DNA of 29,179 nt. Source: a virus. How positions within the stretch are numbered: the stretch's first letter is position 1; each line of letters opens with the position of its first letter. Under the pieces are notes generated by a model, which was not told the origin of the DNA, did no database searches, and was given only the letters and a program-made list of their open reading frames with translations. The stretch is taken from positions 1 to 29,179 of the IMG/VR virus record IMGVR_UViG_3300009703_000077, one strand, 5' to 3'. Shown here piece after piece: positions 8,571 through 16,890 of the stretch. The translations under genes and the position numbers were made by a program.

Positions 8571-9785
8571 TTATGTTGAACATTTTTGTTTAACGATAGC
8601 CTCAGCTTGAACCACTTGACCACCAACTCGCCTTCTTGCAACATATCTAACATTGCCTGAAGTAGCTTGTGTAAATGGGTCACGCAAGACCGCCATGCTG
8701 ACTCTGTCAACAATCATGTATGCTCTACGGAAATCACCGAATGCTACTGGATAGGTATTGCTACCCTCAGATGGCATATCAGTCGCTTCCACATAAGCAT
8801 GACCGAGAACAGTATTAGTCACTCCGCCTTGCAACGACATTCCTGCTTGGAATACATATTGCCCTGCGGTGTCTTTCAGCTTTCTGATGCTAGAAAGTGA
8901 AGTTCTGTTGAAAACAAATACTCCATTTCTTGCGTACTCAGACTTGATGCCATGCACCAAACTGATTAGACCATCAGCAGTAAGAGCAGCAGCACTACCT
9001 GAAACGACTTCACCAACATCTCCATTGGTCATAAATCCTTCTGGTTTTCCTACAGCGTCACCACTAACGAATGCTGCACCTTCTGCTTTTGCCATTTGTT
9101 CAGCAAACTCAGACTGCATTTCAGCTTCTAGGTCAAAAACTGTGTCTTCAAGGTCTTGTTCAGAAATGTCCACAAGTGCATAATGCTCATGTGCAGGGAT
9201 TTCTTCTAATCCTACTTGCCAACCAGTTGTTTCACTTCTTGTTCCGCTTTCTGCGACCCAAGATGCTGAGAATTGTCCAGTTCTTTTAGGGACTTGGATG
9301 CTTCTCTGACCTGTTGAGCGGATTCTAGCTATAGTCCTAATAGGCGAGATTTCTGTTACTGTTTTGAGCAACTCTCTCACATATTCAGGCGGTGCTAAAT
9401 ATCCACCAGTTGTATCGTTAGATACAGTTAATGCTTTCTTCTCTATGTCCGTCAGTCCTTCCAGACCTTTACGACAATAGACTTCAAAAGCCGAACAAGT
9501 ATCGTCAACAGATTTAGTATCATAGGCTGATTCTGGTCTTTTCATCACAGTTTCAAGCTGTTCTACCTTTTCTGCTACACCCTCTTGTTGCGATTTGGTG
9601 CTGTCAATTTGTGCTTTGACATCTTCCAACGAATCAAGTTTTGACTCTATCTTCGCTAGTTTCTCATCAAGCATTCCATCGTTAACACCTTTTTCAAGGT
9701 TCTCAAGTTTCTCGTCATTTGCTTTTTTGAATTCCTCAAAAGCCTGACCAAACTCTTGCATAACCTTTTTCACATCTTCCGACAT
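8571..9785 (-). CDS. Major capsid protein, HK97 family
   Basis: This 404-aa protein has the layout of HK97-family major capsid proteins. Residues 1-110 are a highly charged, coiled-coil region (many Glu/Lys, for example QAFEEFKKANDEKLENLE), which matches the scaffolding delta domain that the prohead protease removes. The capsid fold starts near residue 125, with TGGYLAPPEYVRELLKTV and then SPIRTIARIRSTG, and ends with RDPFTQATSGNVRYVARRRVGG. The protease gene is immediately upstream in the operon. The start has the strongest ribosome-binding site seen in the window, TAAGGAGG on the minus strand (9798-9791), which also contains the stop codon of the protease gene and suits very high expression. 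Confidence 0.93.
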   Translation of the reverse strand: MSEDVKKVMQEFGQAFEEFKKANDEKLENLEKGVNDGMLDEKLAKIESKLDSLEDVKAQIDSTKSQQEGVAEKVEQLETVMKRPESAYDTKSVDDTCSAFEVYCRKGLEGLTDIEKKALTVSNDTTGGYLAPPEYVRELLKTVTEISPIRTIARIRSTGQRSIQVPKRTGQFSASWVAESGTRSETTGWQVGLEEIPAHEHYALVDISEQDLEDTVFDLEAEMQSEFAEQMAKAEGAAFVSGDAVGKPEGFMTNGDVGEVVSGSAAALTADGLISLVHGIKSEYARNGVFVFNRTSLSSIRKLKDTAGQYVFQAGMSLQGGVTNTVLGHAYVEATDMPSEGSNTYPVAFGDFRRAYMIVDRVSMAVLRDPFTQATSGNVRYVARRRVGGQVVQAEAIVKQKCST

Positions 9786-9795
9786 AATTGCCTCC

Positions 9796-10776
9796 TTATG
9801 ATGTATTTTTAAGGGTTAATGTTAAGTTTTTTAAGGCATCTACCAATTCAGCACTTGATTCTATAACATCTAGCGTCTCGCTATGTGTAGTAAAGTCAAA
9901 CGCATCGTGAACTGCTTTTGCAGCCACTTTCGCTTCTGAACGAGATAACGAGAAAGCATCTCGCATTCCATTTTCCCATTCTCTAATAGTCACCTCTGTT
10001 CCTTTCACACTACGAATCTTCGCTTGAGGATTCATAGGGAAAGTCACTAAAGAGATTTCCATTAAATCTACTTCTCCGATTAAGCGTTTGTTTGTCCGCT
10101 TATCGTATGAAACTTCTTCAGGGTTTGCTCTAAATCCAATAGACATTGCATCTAGTGCACCCATTTTTAATAATTCGTATGCTTCCTGACCTGCCTGTGT
10201 TTTAAGTGCCAATGTTCCTTTTACATAAAGACCATTATCATCTTCTTTTATAGAGTCAAAGACACCGATAGGCATATCGGACTTATGTTGATATAAAAGT
10301 TTTACTCCTTTTACACCTCTTTTGCGCAAACTTTTTTTGAAAGCACCAGTCTTAATGACATCATTGCCTAAATCTGTGTTTTCAAAAACAGACGCATATC
10401 CCTCAAACTTACCATATTCTTCTTCATCGCCTTCCTCATTATACGCTTTGATATCAGACTGGAATTCTATGTAATCGTTTTCTTCGGATTTTTGTTTGGG
10501 TTTTTTAGGTTTATAACCTTCTACTTCACGACCTGTTAATTCTGTATATGCTTCGTGTGATTCACATGGCATATATACAGTGTTGCCATCTTCGTCGTGC
10601 GAATGAGTACCATCGCAACCTATTTCTTGCGCTCTTTCCTCTGCTTCACTTTCCGTAGTGAATACATCTTCTCTTATTTCTTCTTTCGTATCATTCTCAA
10701 TAGAACCTTCTTCCGAAGTGAACAAGTTTGTTCTGACAGCGAGTATATTCTCGGCTTCTGTATATTCAGTAGTCAT
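9796..10776 (-). CDS. HK97-family prohead protease (peptidase U35) with N-terminal extension
   Basis: Residues 120-255 match the HK97 prohead protease family. The expected catalytic residues are visible: His164 in LLYQHKS, Ser212 in DAMSIGF, and an acidic residue at Glu240 in EVDLMEISLV, followed by TFPMNPQAKI. The enzyme should cleave the delta domain of the capsid protein encoded just downstream. The first 95 residues are an extra domain with a possible metal-binding pattern: Cys54, His58/His60, Cys71 and His74 in the GCDGTHSH and YMPCESHE segments. The C-terminal 60 residues are helical. The stop codon lies inside the ribosome-binding site of the capsid gene. Confidence 0.9.
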   Translation of the reverse strand: MTTEYTEAENILAVRTNLFTSEEGSIENDTKEEIREDVFTTESEAEERAQEIGCDGTHSHDEDGNTVYMPCESHEAYTELTGREVEGYKPKKPKQKSEENDYIEFQSDIKAYNEEGDEEEYGKFEGYASVFENTDLGNDVIKTGAFKKSLRKRGVKGVKLLYQHKSDMPIGVFDSIKEDDNGLYVKGTLALKTQAGQEAYELLKMGALDAMSIGFRANPEEVSYDKRTNKRLIGEVDLMEISLVTFPMNPQAKIRSVKGTEVTIREWENGMRDAFSLSRSEAKVAAKAVHDAFDFTTHSETLDVIESSAELVDALKNLTLTLKNTS

Positions 10777-10817
10777 ACGCTATCCTCATTTGCTTACATA
10801 TAGTAATGCATTGTTAA

Positions 10818-11663
10818 TCATAGCACAATATCTTGCGAATCTGCATAAACAATTACACATCTACAATTCACATTGTTTTTTGCGCCACCATTTGGGTCAC
10901 CTGCATGCATCATCGCAGTTCCACCCACTTCAAATGGTTCGTCCATTTGTCTTATTTGCCCATTTGCATCAATATGTGCAGACCTTGTTCTCAAGTCGCT
11001 AGTTGCAACCCACTTTTTCATCATATTGATATCTAAATCTTTTTTCAATATTTCATGATATTGATGATTGGCGAAAGAAGCTGCGTTATGTGTTTCTGTC
11101 CTTGCTATGAGTGCTGCTCTACTTCTCCCTATAGGTAATACTTTATCGCTAATTTTTTCAGCTAATTGCGTTAGACTCAACCCTTCCTCTCTGCCTTCTG
11201 TTATAATTCTTTCTATTCGCTTCGCCATAGATACGGATATGTTAGTTAAATACAATAGTCTGTTTCTATTATAAATATCAATTAAATCTTCAATATCCAT
11301 GTTTCGTCCGAATACTAATGCTTCTTCTGATTTCTTGATTTTGTCGTAATTGTTTTCGTTCATAGAGAATATAGTTCTATAAACTTTTTTGTAATGCATA
11401 TACATAACAGGCAAAAGTTCCGCATCTAAATCTCTTGTGGCTGTATCAACATCGTATAGGTTGAATTCTTTTATTAGATACGCTTGTGTGTTTACGAACT
11501 TACTGAACACCGCTCTGATTTGTTTGAATGCCAATCTTTCTAAGTTTCTCCTTATTACATTTTGACGGACAAATTCTTTTCGTGTGTTTATTCTGCCTTG
11601 TCTAAAGTCCCGCAATCCTTTGTGTTCATTCCTGTGGACTATTTTGAGATTTGTTTTTGGCAT
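10818..11663 (-). CDS. Phage head morphogenesis protein, SPP1 gp7 / Mu gpF-like
   Basis: This 281-aa protein has a basic helical N-terminal half. Its C-terminal domain is of the MuF (SPP1 gp7-like) type: IARTETHNAASFANHQY, then KKWVATSDLRTRSAHIDANG, and finally NVNCRCVIVYA. These ARTE, DxRTRxxH and NCRC elements are the hallmark of the family. In characterised phages the protein is a minor head component associated with the portal and may enter the cell with DNA. The ATG starts directly after the portal stop with no gap, so the genes are probably coupled. Confidence 0.85.
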   Translation of the reverse strand: MPKTNLKIVHRNEHKGLRDFRQGRINTRKEFVRQNVIRRNLERLAFKQIRAVFSKFVNTQAYLIKEFNLYDVDTATRDLDAELLPVMYMHYKKVYRTIFSMNENNYDKIKKSEEALVFGRNMDIEDLIDIYNRNRLLYLTNISVSMAKRIERIITEGREEGLSLTQLAEKISDKVLPIGRSRAALIARTETHNAASFANHQYHEILKKDLDINMMKKWVATSDLRTRSAHIDANGQIRQMDEPFEVGGTAMMHAGDPNGGAKNNVNCRCVIVYADSQDIVL

Positions 11664-13361
11664 TTAAGATGATTCGGCTTTGCTTTCGTTTTCTATCTGG
11701 TCTCTTTTCTTTTTTGACCAACTATATCCTGCATCACCACCCCACAATGCCCATGCTATTCTTCCATTAGATGGATAACCTTTTTCTCCTTGTTTAAATC
11801 CTTCTGCTTGTTTATCTACTTCATGTCTTGAGAAAAAACTATACATTCGTTTTACTGTGTCTGGTGATAGGTTTTGTCTTTTCACTAACTGACTGGCTCT
11901 GGTTGAGCCTACATTAGTTCCGCCTCTGCCAAACTCTTTCCGCCAATCTAATCCTCTTTGTGCTTCTTCCGCCATACTTGCTGTCGGTTTAAAGTCAATA
12001 TCTGCTATAGCTTTTGAACCAACAATACCATCCCAAAACTTGTCATCTTCCACTTCATCATAATCTTCTAAATCTTCTTCATTGTCAGGTATCTCTGGTT
12101 CAGGCGGACTATCACTTCCTAATGGGAACAAAGAAGCGTTTATATATATCTCGTCTCCCCCATCTATTGGACTTAGACCAATTTGCTCTCTAGCTTCATT
12201 CCTAGTCATAATGCCTTCTCTTACAGCACTAGTAATGTTTTCGTATGTTTTCCTTTTCCTTTCTGCTAATGCAGGAATAGATTCAGTATCAAATTCTATG
12301 TAATACCTTTCGTCAAACATAGGCAACAACCATTCGTTTAGGTCAGACTCTAAAAGTCTTATGTGTGGTATTATCGTTTCTTCATACAATGCTAGTCTGG
12401 CTTCTGCTACATTCGCATAAGTTTGTGCATCAGGCACACCGACTAACTGACTAGGCACACCAAAACACATAGCAATATCTGTAGCACTCATGTGTTTTAA
12501 GTTAATGAAATCCATATCTTTAGGAGATAATCCCATCTCTTTCCAGTCAAAATCTCCTTCAAGAAGCATTGGTCTGCCTGCATTAGATGTCCCACTAAAC
12601 CTGTTATTCAAATCAGTTAGTAATTGTTGTCTTTGTGATTCGCTTAGATTAACTGAATAACCTGCATCGTCTTTTGGTTTAAATACAACAGCACCACTAG
12701 GTCTTGCGCCATTGTTTAACAAGTTGATGTTGTGACGACTAGATAAATTGTGTTGGTCAACTTCTACTGCTGCTGCTGATAAAGGTGAACACCCATAATA
12801 ATCATCTGTTGGGTTCCATAGCTTGATGTGTTTCAAGTCGCTTTCGCCAGTATCTGGATTTACAGGGTATGTATTGACTACTTTTCCATTGATGATGTAG
12901 TCGTATCTCTGCGGTATAGGGTTTCCGCTTCCTTTTATTTGAACTCTATCAGGTCTTAACAAATGCAGTTCTCTAGGTCTGCCACCCTCTGCACCGCTTT
13001 TAATGATATAAGCATTACCGCTTAATAATAGATAACCAAATATGGCTTGGAAAAATTCGCTGTATGATTGTAATGGGTTAGGTTTGTGGAGCAAATCAAT
13101 AACTGGGTGTTGCTCTATAACATCGTCTGCTACTTTTAAATTGAAATCTACTGAACTTGCGCCTTTTGCTATTTCGTTAACACATCTATATACAATAGCG
13201 TTCTTTTTATATCCTTCTTCCGCAAGGTCTTTGTATTTATATTCTTTGCTGCCATCACTAACACCAAAGAAACCTACCATGCTGCCTTCTCGCTTCTGTT
13301 CTGCCATTGGTCTGTTGAGCAGTCTCTGCATAAAAGTTCGGTTGTCTTTTCCTTCTGCCAT
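11664..13361 (-). CDS. Portal protein, HK97 family, with C-terminal extra domain
   Basis: The first ~400 residues match HK97-family portal proteins: NAIVYRCVNEIAKGAS, HPVIDLLHKPNP, FGYLLLSGNAYI, the region around MSATDIAMCFGVPSQLVGV, and the terminal LTRNEAR-like segment (MTRNEAREQIGLSPI). The portal forms the dodecameric DNA gate at one capsid vertex and docks the terminase. An acidic linker near residues 435-455 leads to an extra domain from about residue 463, with DWRKEFGRGGTNVG, MYSFFSRHEVDKQ and GRIAWALWGGDAG. I recall this domain in other phages as a recurrent head-protein appendage of unknown function. The gene abuts the terminase and MuF genes with zero-base gaps. Confidence 0.9.
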   Translation of the reverse strand: MAEGKDNRTFMQRLLNRPMAEQKREGSMVGFFGVSDGSKEYKYKDLAEEGYKKNAIVYRCVNEIAKGASSVDFNLKVADDVIEQHPVIDLLHKPNPLQSYSEFFQAIFGYLLLSGNAYIIKSGAEGGRPRELHLLRPDRVQIKGSGNPIPQRYDYIINGKVVNTYPVNPDTGESDLKHIKLWNPTDDYYGCSPLSAAAVEVDQHNLSSRHNINLLNNGARPSGAVVFKPKDDAGYSVNLSESQRQQLLTDLNNRFSGTSNAGRPMLLEGDFDWKEMGLSPKDMDFINLKHMSATDIAMCFGVPSQLVGVPDAQTYANVAEARLALYEETIIPHIRLLESDLNEWLLPMFDERYYIEFDTESIPALAERKRKTYENITSAVREGIMTRNEAREQIGLSPIDGGDEIYINASLFPLGSDSPPEPEIPDNEEDLEDYDEVEDDKFWDGIVGSKAIADIDFKPTASMAEEAQRGLDWRKEFGRGGTNVGSTRASQLVKRQNLSPDTVKRMYSFFSRHEVDKQAEGFKQGEKGYPSNGRIAWALWGGDAGYSWSKKKRDQIENESKAESS

Positions 13362-14669
13362 TTAACTTATTCTCCAATTTACTTGTCCTTTTGATTTGCT
13401 TAATTCGGATAAACCCCAAACCATCGCATCTAATCTGTCAGGACTAGTTTTTATATCTCCTGTGTAAGTGCACATCTGCGACTCTAACTCAGGAAAACTA
13501 CCAACATGGTGAACTCGCTTCTGCTCATATAATGCTGCTATTGGTTCTGCTCTTACTAGCTTACCTCTAGTAGCATGGACTGACCTGTAGGGAATATCAG
13601 TATCTATATTCCTCAATAGTCTTTCCACCAAGTCGCCACCATTGTTCACTTCTGCGACAACTCTATCTGCTTCCCACTCATAATAGGCTCGTACTGCCAT
13701 TCTACCCCATTTATCTGCAGAATACTTCCCTGATATATCTTCTAATACATAATATTCATTATTTGCATCTTTGCCAACTACAATTATACCAGTCTCATCG
13801 CTATTTTCATTCGCTGTCACTGCAGGGTCTATCGCTACTATTATGTTAGTTAATTCTCTTTCTTCATTTGCACTCAATCTTGTTTCGTCTATCATATCAC
13901 TTCTCCACAAAGCACCTTCAAGATTATCTACTATTTCTGCATAAAGTTCTTGGCGACCCATTGTTGTGCCTTCATATCTTTCTTTAAGCATCGCCAATGC
14001 ACTTTCAGCTAGGTTTTCTTCATTCTCAAATGTGTTTCCTTTAGTAACATGAACATCATCTCTCTCAACTAACTCTTTAATCAGCTTTGTCGGTTTAGGT
14101 GTTGTGGTAATTACGCATTGTGGATTATTGCCAAGACGAAGTCCGAACATTAACTGGTCAAATGTTTCTGGATATCTCCAAGCTGCTAACTCATCACACC
14201 ATGCTCTATGGAACTGAGGACCACGCAATCTATCAGGTTCTTGTGCTGCAAATCCTGATATTTTAGAACCATTGAATAATCGTATTTCAGATGTTGATGA
14301 TGAATAACCTTTGTAATCTCTAGACTTGGCGAAACATTCTTTGGGTATGATAGATAACAAACCACTAGGACCACCGAAACATACTCTACGCAAGTCACCA
14401 TGAGTTGGTGCAACTACAGCACATTGACTGTTTGGATTTCTTAATGCATACAATACAATGTCTTGTGCGCCTGTCCTAGTTTTACCCCAACCACGACCTG
14501 CTAGTATTAGCCATATATAATGATTCCCTTCAGGTGCTACTTGTTTTGCTCTAGCAGTCTTCAGCCAACTAGTGTAAAGACTTATCGTCTGCTTGTTGCT
14601 TTGTTCTTGCAACTTCGTCAAGCAATTCCATAGCATCTCTGAAGGCTCTTTCTTCAGTGATGTTTGCAT
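13362..14669 (-). CDS. terL: Terminase large subunit (packaging ATPase and nuclease)
   Basis: This 435-aa protein has the two domains expected of a large terminase. Walker A is GRGWGKT at residues 58-64, Walker B is AWCDE with Asp159-Glu160, and the coupling motif follows as VITTTPKP (187-194). The nuclease domain begins with VAIDPAV (Asp281) and ends with PDRLDAMVWGL, where Asp411 or Asp414 would complete the metal site. It pumps DNA through the portal encoded next door. The ATG used here overlaps the small subunit by 101 bp; an internal ATG at residue 12 is an alternative start and would still overlap. Confidence 0.93.
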   Translation of the reverse strand: MQTSLKKEPSEMLWNCLTKLQEQSNKQTISLYTSWLKTARAKQVAPEGNHYIWLILAGRGWGKTRTGAQDIVLYALRNPNSQCAVVAPTHGDLRRVCFGGPSGLLSIIPKECFAKSRDYKGYSSSTSEIRLFNGSKISGFAAQEPDRLRGPQFHRAWCDELAAWRYPETFDQLMFGLRLGNNPQCVITTTPKPTKLIKELVERDDVHVTKGNTFENEENLAESALAMLKERYEGTTMGRQELYAEIVDNLEGALWRSDMIDETRLSANEERELTNIIVAIDPAVTANENSDETGIIVVGKDANNEYYVLEDISGKYSADKWGRMAVRAYYEWEADRVVAEVNNGGDLVERLLRNIDTDIPYRSVHATRGKLVRAEPIAALYEQKRVHHVGSFPELESQMCTYTGDIKTSPDRLDAMVWGLSELSKSKGQVNWRIS

Positions 14670-15138
14670 TTAATTCCACATTATGTGTTGTTTCTCCTAA
14701 CGCTAATTTTGCCAGTCTTTGTGCTGAAAGTGCAGCATTAGCTAAAGCATTTATTTGTGAAGGTATGAAACCTTTCTTGCCACCATTTATATCATCTGTG
14801 TTCTTTCTTATGTTCTGACCTACAGTAGCCATAAGTGCTTTTGCCAAATTGAGACTAGTATTGTCAAACTTCTTTGATTCTTCGGTTAGGTTTTTGCTAC
14901 GCTCTACATCTAGTTTGTGTAAATACTCTGCTTGGAATTGTTCTTTTTCATGCTTCCAGTTTTCTTTGTTAGCTACCCTGTAAAGTGTTGATTTTGCTAC
15001 CTTATGTTTCTTGTGCAGTTCTTCTAAGGTAAATACCACTCTTGCGCCACTATCATCTGTAATACCTTGCACAAACTCATTCCTTATTTTGAGTTTTAGC
15101 GTGTCAGTTAGTTTTAGATTTCTAGTTTTTTTGGTCAT
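14569..15138 (-). CDS. terS: Terminase small subunit
   Basis: This 189-aa protein begins the minus-strand virion operon directly before the large terminase, the usual place for the small subunit. The N-terminal 80 residues contain a helix-turn-helix: LEELHKKHKVAKSTLYRVAN, followed by WKHEKEQF. The C-terminal part is helical and charged (for example RAFRDAMELLDEVARTK), which suits oligomerisation and contact with the large subunit. It would recognise the packaging site and load the large subunit. No strong ribosome-binding site is seen; GTGAGA lies just upstream of the ATG. Function is assigned from HTH content plus position. Confidence 0.8.
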   Translation of the reverse strand: MTKKTRNLKLTDTLKLKIRNEFVQGITDDSGARVVFTLEELHKKHKVAKSTLYRVANKENWKHEKEQFQAEYLHKLDVERSKNLTEESKKFDNTSLNLAKALMATVGQNIRKNTDDINGGKKGFIPSQINALANAALSAQRLAKLALGETTHNVELNANITEERAFRDAMELLDEVARTKQQADDKSLH

Positions 15139-15159
15139 TTTTTCTCACTTATTCTCACA

Positions 15160-15188
15160 AATATAATGCAGAATGGTATATAAATCAA
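15160..15188 (-). promoter_or_regulatory. Candidate sigma70-type promoter for the virion operon
   Basis: Read on the minus strand, TTGATT (plus-strand 15188-15183) is followed by 17 bases and TATATT (15165-15160). The predicted transcript would start about 15 bases before the small terminase ATG at 15138. It lies back to back with the plus-strand promoter at 15208-15250. No copy of the ATTCC-N5-GGGTT element is seen in this orientation, so late-gene control may differ from early-gene control. Confidence 0.45.
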
Positions 15189-15207
15189 AATATAACACAT
15201 TAAACTT

Positions 15208-15250
15208 ATTCCGAACAGGGTTTTCTTTTTGCATATATTTAGGTTATGCT
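15208..15250 (+). promoter_or_regulatory. Phage promoter with ATTCC-N5-GGGTT element (copy 1)
   Basis: ATTCC at 15208-15212 and GGGTT at 15218-15222 are separated by five bases (GAACA). A TTTTCT -35-like box (15221-15226) overlaps the right half-site and TATGCT (15245-15250) is 18 bases further on. A TTGAAGGAG ribosome-binding site and ATG follow. The same arrangement recurs at 15517, 17309, 28536 and 28956. Confidence 0.65.
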
Positions 15251-15275
15251 TAATCTTTAAATTGAAGGAGTTAAA

Positions 15276-15539
15276 ATGAAAAAATTAATCTACACACAAT
15301 GTTATCCAGTTGAAGTCAGTCAAAAATTAATGAGCAATGTGCCTGTGGTTGTTAGCTACTACGCTTTCAGTTCTTCTACCGAAATGCGAATAAATGTTCG
15401 TGATAACGCTCACGAGGTTGTGCATGTTGAAAAGTTTGCAAAAAACTTAACACAAACCGAATGTAAAGCTCATTTCAAAAAAATACTAAAAGAAGATAAA
15501 GAATACTGTAATAGTTATTCCGAAAAGGGTTGTTTTTAG
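15276..15539 (+). CDS. Small early protein (unknown)
   Basis: This 87-aa protein is the first gene of the rightward arm. It starts with MKKLIYTQCYPVEVSQKL and has an N-terminal beta-rich half followed by a charged helical half (KAHFKKILKEDKEY). I do not recognise a family. The start is supported by AAGGAG six bases before the ATG and by the promoter at 15208-15250. Its last codons (YSEKGCF and stop) are the same bases as the promoter element of the next gene (15517-15539), so the C-terminus is constrained by regulation. A host-takeover role would be a guess from the early position. Confidence 0.65.
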   Translation: MKKLIYTQCYPVEVSQKLMSNVPVVVSYYAFSSSTEMRINVRDNAHEVVHVEKFAKNLTQTECKAHFKKILKEDKEYCNSYSEKGCF

Positions 15540-15558
15540 ATCAAAAATATGTTATGAT
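15517..15558 (+). promoter_or_regulatory. Phage promoter with ATTCC-N5-GGGTT element (copy 2)
   Basis: ATTCC (15517-15521), five bases GAAAA, then GGGTT (15527-15531). The -35 box TTGTTT (15530-15535) is 17 bases from TATGAT (15553-15558). The element lies inside the 3' end of the preceding gene and drives the 55-aa gene at 15595, which has the shared leader TTGAAGGAAATAAAATG. Confidence 0.7.
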
Positions 15559-15594
15559 ATGTCTTGTAATAAATAATAAATTGAAGGAAATAAA

Positions 15595-15762
15595 ATGAAA
15601 ACAATGAATCTCTACGCTTTAGGTGAAACCCCAATAGCTGAAAAAACTACCGAAGAACTTATTGACACTCTAGTAAGCATCGCTCTTAAAGGTGCTACCG
15701 ATAAAGGCGATATGTTCTTGTTGTTTCGTGTTGAAGAAGAACTAAAAAAGAGGTGTGCGTAA
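15595..15762 (+). CDS. Very small early protein, 55 aa (unknown)
   Basis: An ATG at 15595 preceded by TTGAAGGAAATAAA opens a 55-codon frame ending with TAA at 15760-15762. The product begins MKTMNLYALGETPIAEK and is mostly helical and acidic (TEELIDTLVSIALKGA, then RVEEELKKRC). It is supported by its own promoter (15517-15558) and by the same leader as three other genes in the window. I do not recognise a family. Confidence 0.6.
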   Translation: MKTMNLYALGETPIAEKTTEELIDTLVSIALKGATDKGDMFLLFRVEEELKKRCA

Positions 15763-15768
15763 GCGCAC
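15755..15768 (+). other. Small GC-rich hairpin around a stop codon
   Basis: GTGCG (15755-15759) and CGCAC (15764-15768) form a perfect 5-bp stem with the loop TAAG, which holds the TAA stop of the 55-aa gene. It is followed by TTCTTT, a poor T tract, and then the ribosome-binding site of the next gene. It could be a weak terminator, an mRNA stability element, or chance. Confidence 0.3.
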
Positions 15769-15785
15769 TTCTTTAGGAGTATAAA

Positions 15786-16595
15786 ATGAAGATAATAAAA
15801 AATACCTCTGGCTTTGAAACCAAAAAACTGAAATCACTTTACTGTTATATCCATGCTTTAATGTCAAAAGCTGAAGGACGACTACCGCAATGGAAAACAC
15901 TTAAAGTAGAAATAAGGTCTAAGTCTTTTGGGTATAGTGGTCGTGCCTATCTTGGAAAAGTTTTTGGAACTGGTTGGGATATGTTCTTATCAATGAGTAA
16001 TAGATTGAGCATTGAGGAAATAAGCCAGTTGTTTGCCCACGAACTAATGCATAGCTACGGATATGAACATAACCAATATCGTACTAACCCACTTGATGAC
16101 AAACAAATTGAATTGATTAAGAGTAAATACAATGTTGAAGATTTACTAATAAAAGATTCGCCTAAAGAAACGCAAGTCAATGTTGTAGCTAAAAACTATA
16201 AACAGCTAAAACTACGAAAAGCTAACTTGCTCAAAAAACAAAAACAGTATCAGTCTAATCTAAAGCGTATTGATAACAGTATGAAAAAGGTTGAGCGTTC
16301 AATAGCACAGTATGAAAAGAAATACGACAATGAACGATTGGTAGCCGAGCGTGTGCCAATGACCCAACGCAAAAAAGGTAAACACCCAAAACAAGTATGC
16401 AAAGAATTGTGTGAGAAACATGATTGGCTTCATATCTATCACGATGATTGGTTTGAAGACGAATTAGTCATTGAAGTCTATGACAAAGATAACTATGACG
16501 ATAGTAATGGAGTTGATTGGGACGATAGATACGAAACATGGAAACAAGCAAAAGAAGTAGCGTTGAAACTAATCAAGGAAAAGAACAATGCGTAA
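15786..16595 (+). CDS. Putative zinc metallopeptidase (metzincin motif) with coiled-coil tail
   Basis: This 269-aa protein carries HELMHSYGYEH at residues 85-95, which fits the HExxHxxGxxH zinc signature of metzincin-type peptidases, with His85, His89 and His95 as ligands and Glu86 as catalytic base. Residues 1-80 form a compact alpha/beta segment, as in small archaemetzincin- or SprT-like proteins. Residues 145-185 are a Lys/Gln-rich coiled coil, and the C-terminus is acidic with many Tyr, Trp and Asp. No signal peptide or membrane segment is seen, so it would act in the cytoplasm. TAGGAGT precedes the ATG. The substrate is unknown. The motif is clear; peptidase activity is inferred. Confidence 0.7.
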   Translation: MKIIKNTSGFETKKLKSLYCYIHALMSKAEGRLPQWKTLKVEIRSKSFGYSGRAYLGKVFGTGWDMFLSMSNRLSIEEISQLFAHELMHSYGYEHNQYRTNPLDDKQIELIKSKYNVEDLLIKDSPKETQVNVVAKNYKQLKLRKANLLKKQKQYQSNLKRIDNSMKKVERSIAQYEKKYDNERLVAERVPMTQRKKGKHPKQVCKELCEKHDWLHIYHDDWFEDELVIEVYDKDNYDDSNGVDWDDRYETWKQAKEVALKLIKEKNNA

Positions 16596-16890
16596 ATTAG
16601 AAACTTGGGAAGTAGCTATACAAAGGTTTACAGAAACCGCAAATAAAGAATTCGGTGAGGACTACGATAAAATTCCTAGTAGGGAGTTATCTTCCTCAAG
16701 AATGGGTGGTTGGCTAATCAAAGACACTGAAGACATGATGATTGGCTTTGTGCCAATACTTGGTCATGTGAATGTTTATGATTACGAACCACAAACGAGT
16801 GAAACTGTTAAAGAAAACAGATATTACTCAGCTTTGGCAGAAGAAAACGAAAACCAGTCAAGACAATGGGAGAACATTGAAGATGAATGA
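16588..16890 (+). CDS. Small acidic early protein (unknown)
   Basis: This 100-aa protein begins MRKLETWEVAIQRFTETANK and overlaps the end of the metalloprotein gene by 8 bp, which suggests translational coupling. A helical N-terminal half is followed by a short beta-rich segment (MMIGFVPILGHVNVYDYE) and a Glu/Asn-rich tail. No family, signal peptide or membrane segment is recognised. It belongs to the same operon as the genes at 15786 and 16883. Confidence 0.55.
   Translation: MRKLETWEVAIQRFTETANKEFGEDYDKIPSRELSSSRMGGWLIKDTEDMMIGFVPILGHVNVYDYEPQTSETVKENRYYSALAEENENQSRQWENIEDE

Noticed and set aside
258-15138. Complete tail morphogenesis module
   Set aside because: I looked for tape measure, tail tube, tail completion, holin and endolysin genes between the capsid and fibre genes and found none; they must lie beyond the window, so tail type cannot be stated.
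16772-16882. N-terminal extension of the small basic protein at 16883
   Set aside because: The extension lies wholly within the preceding gene in another frame. ATG at 16883 gives an 8-bp overlap like that of neighbouring genes.
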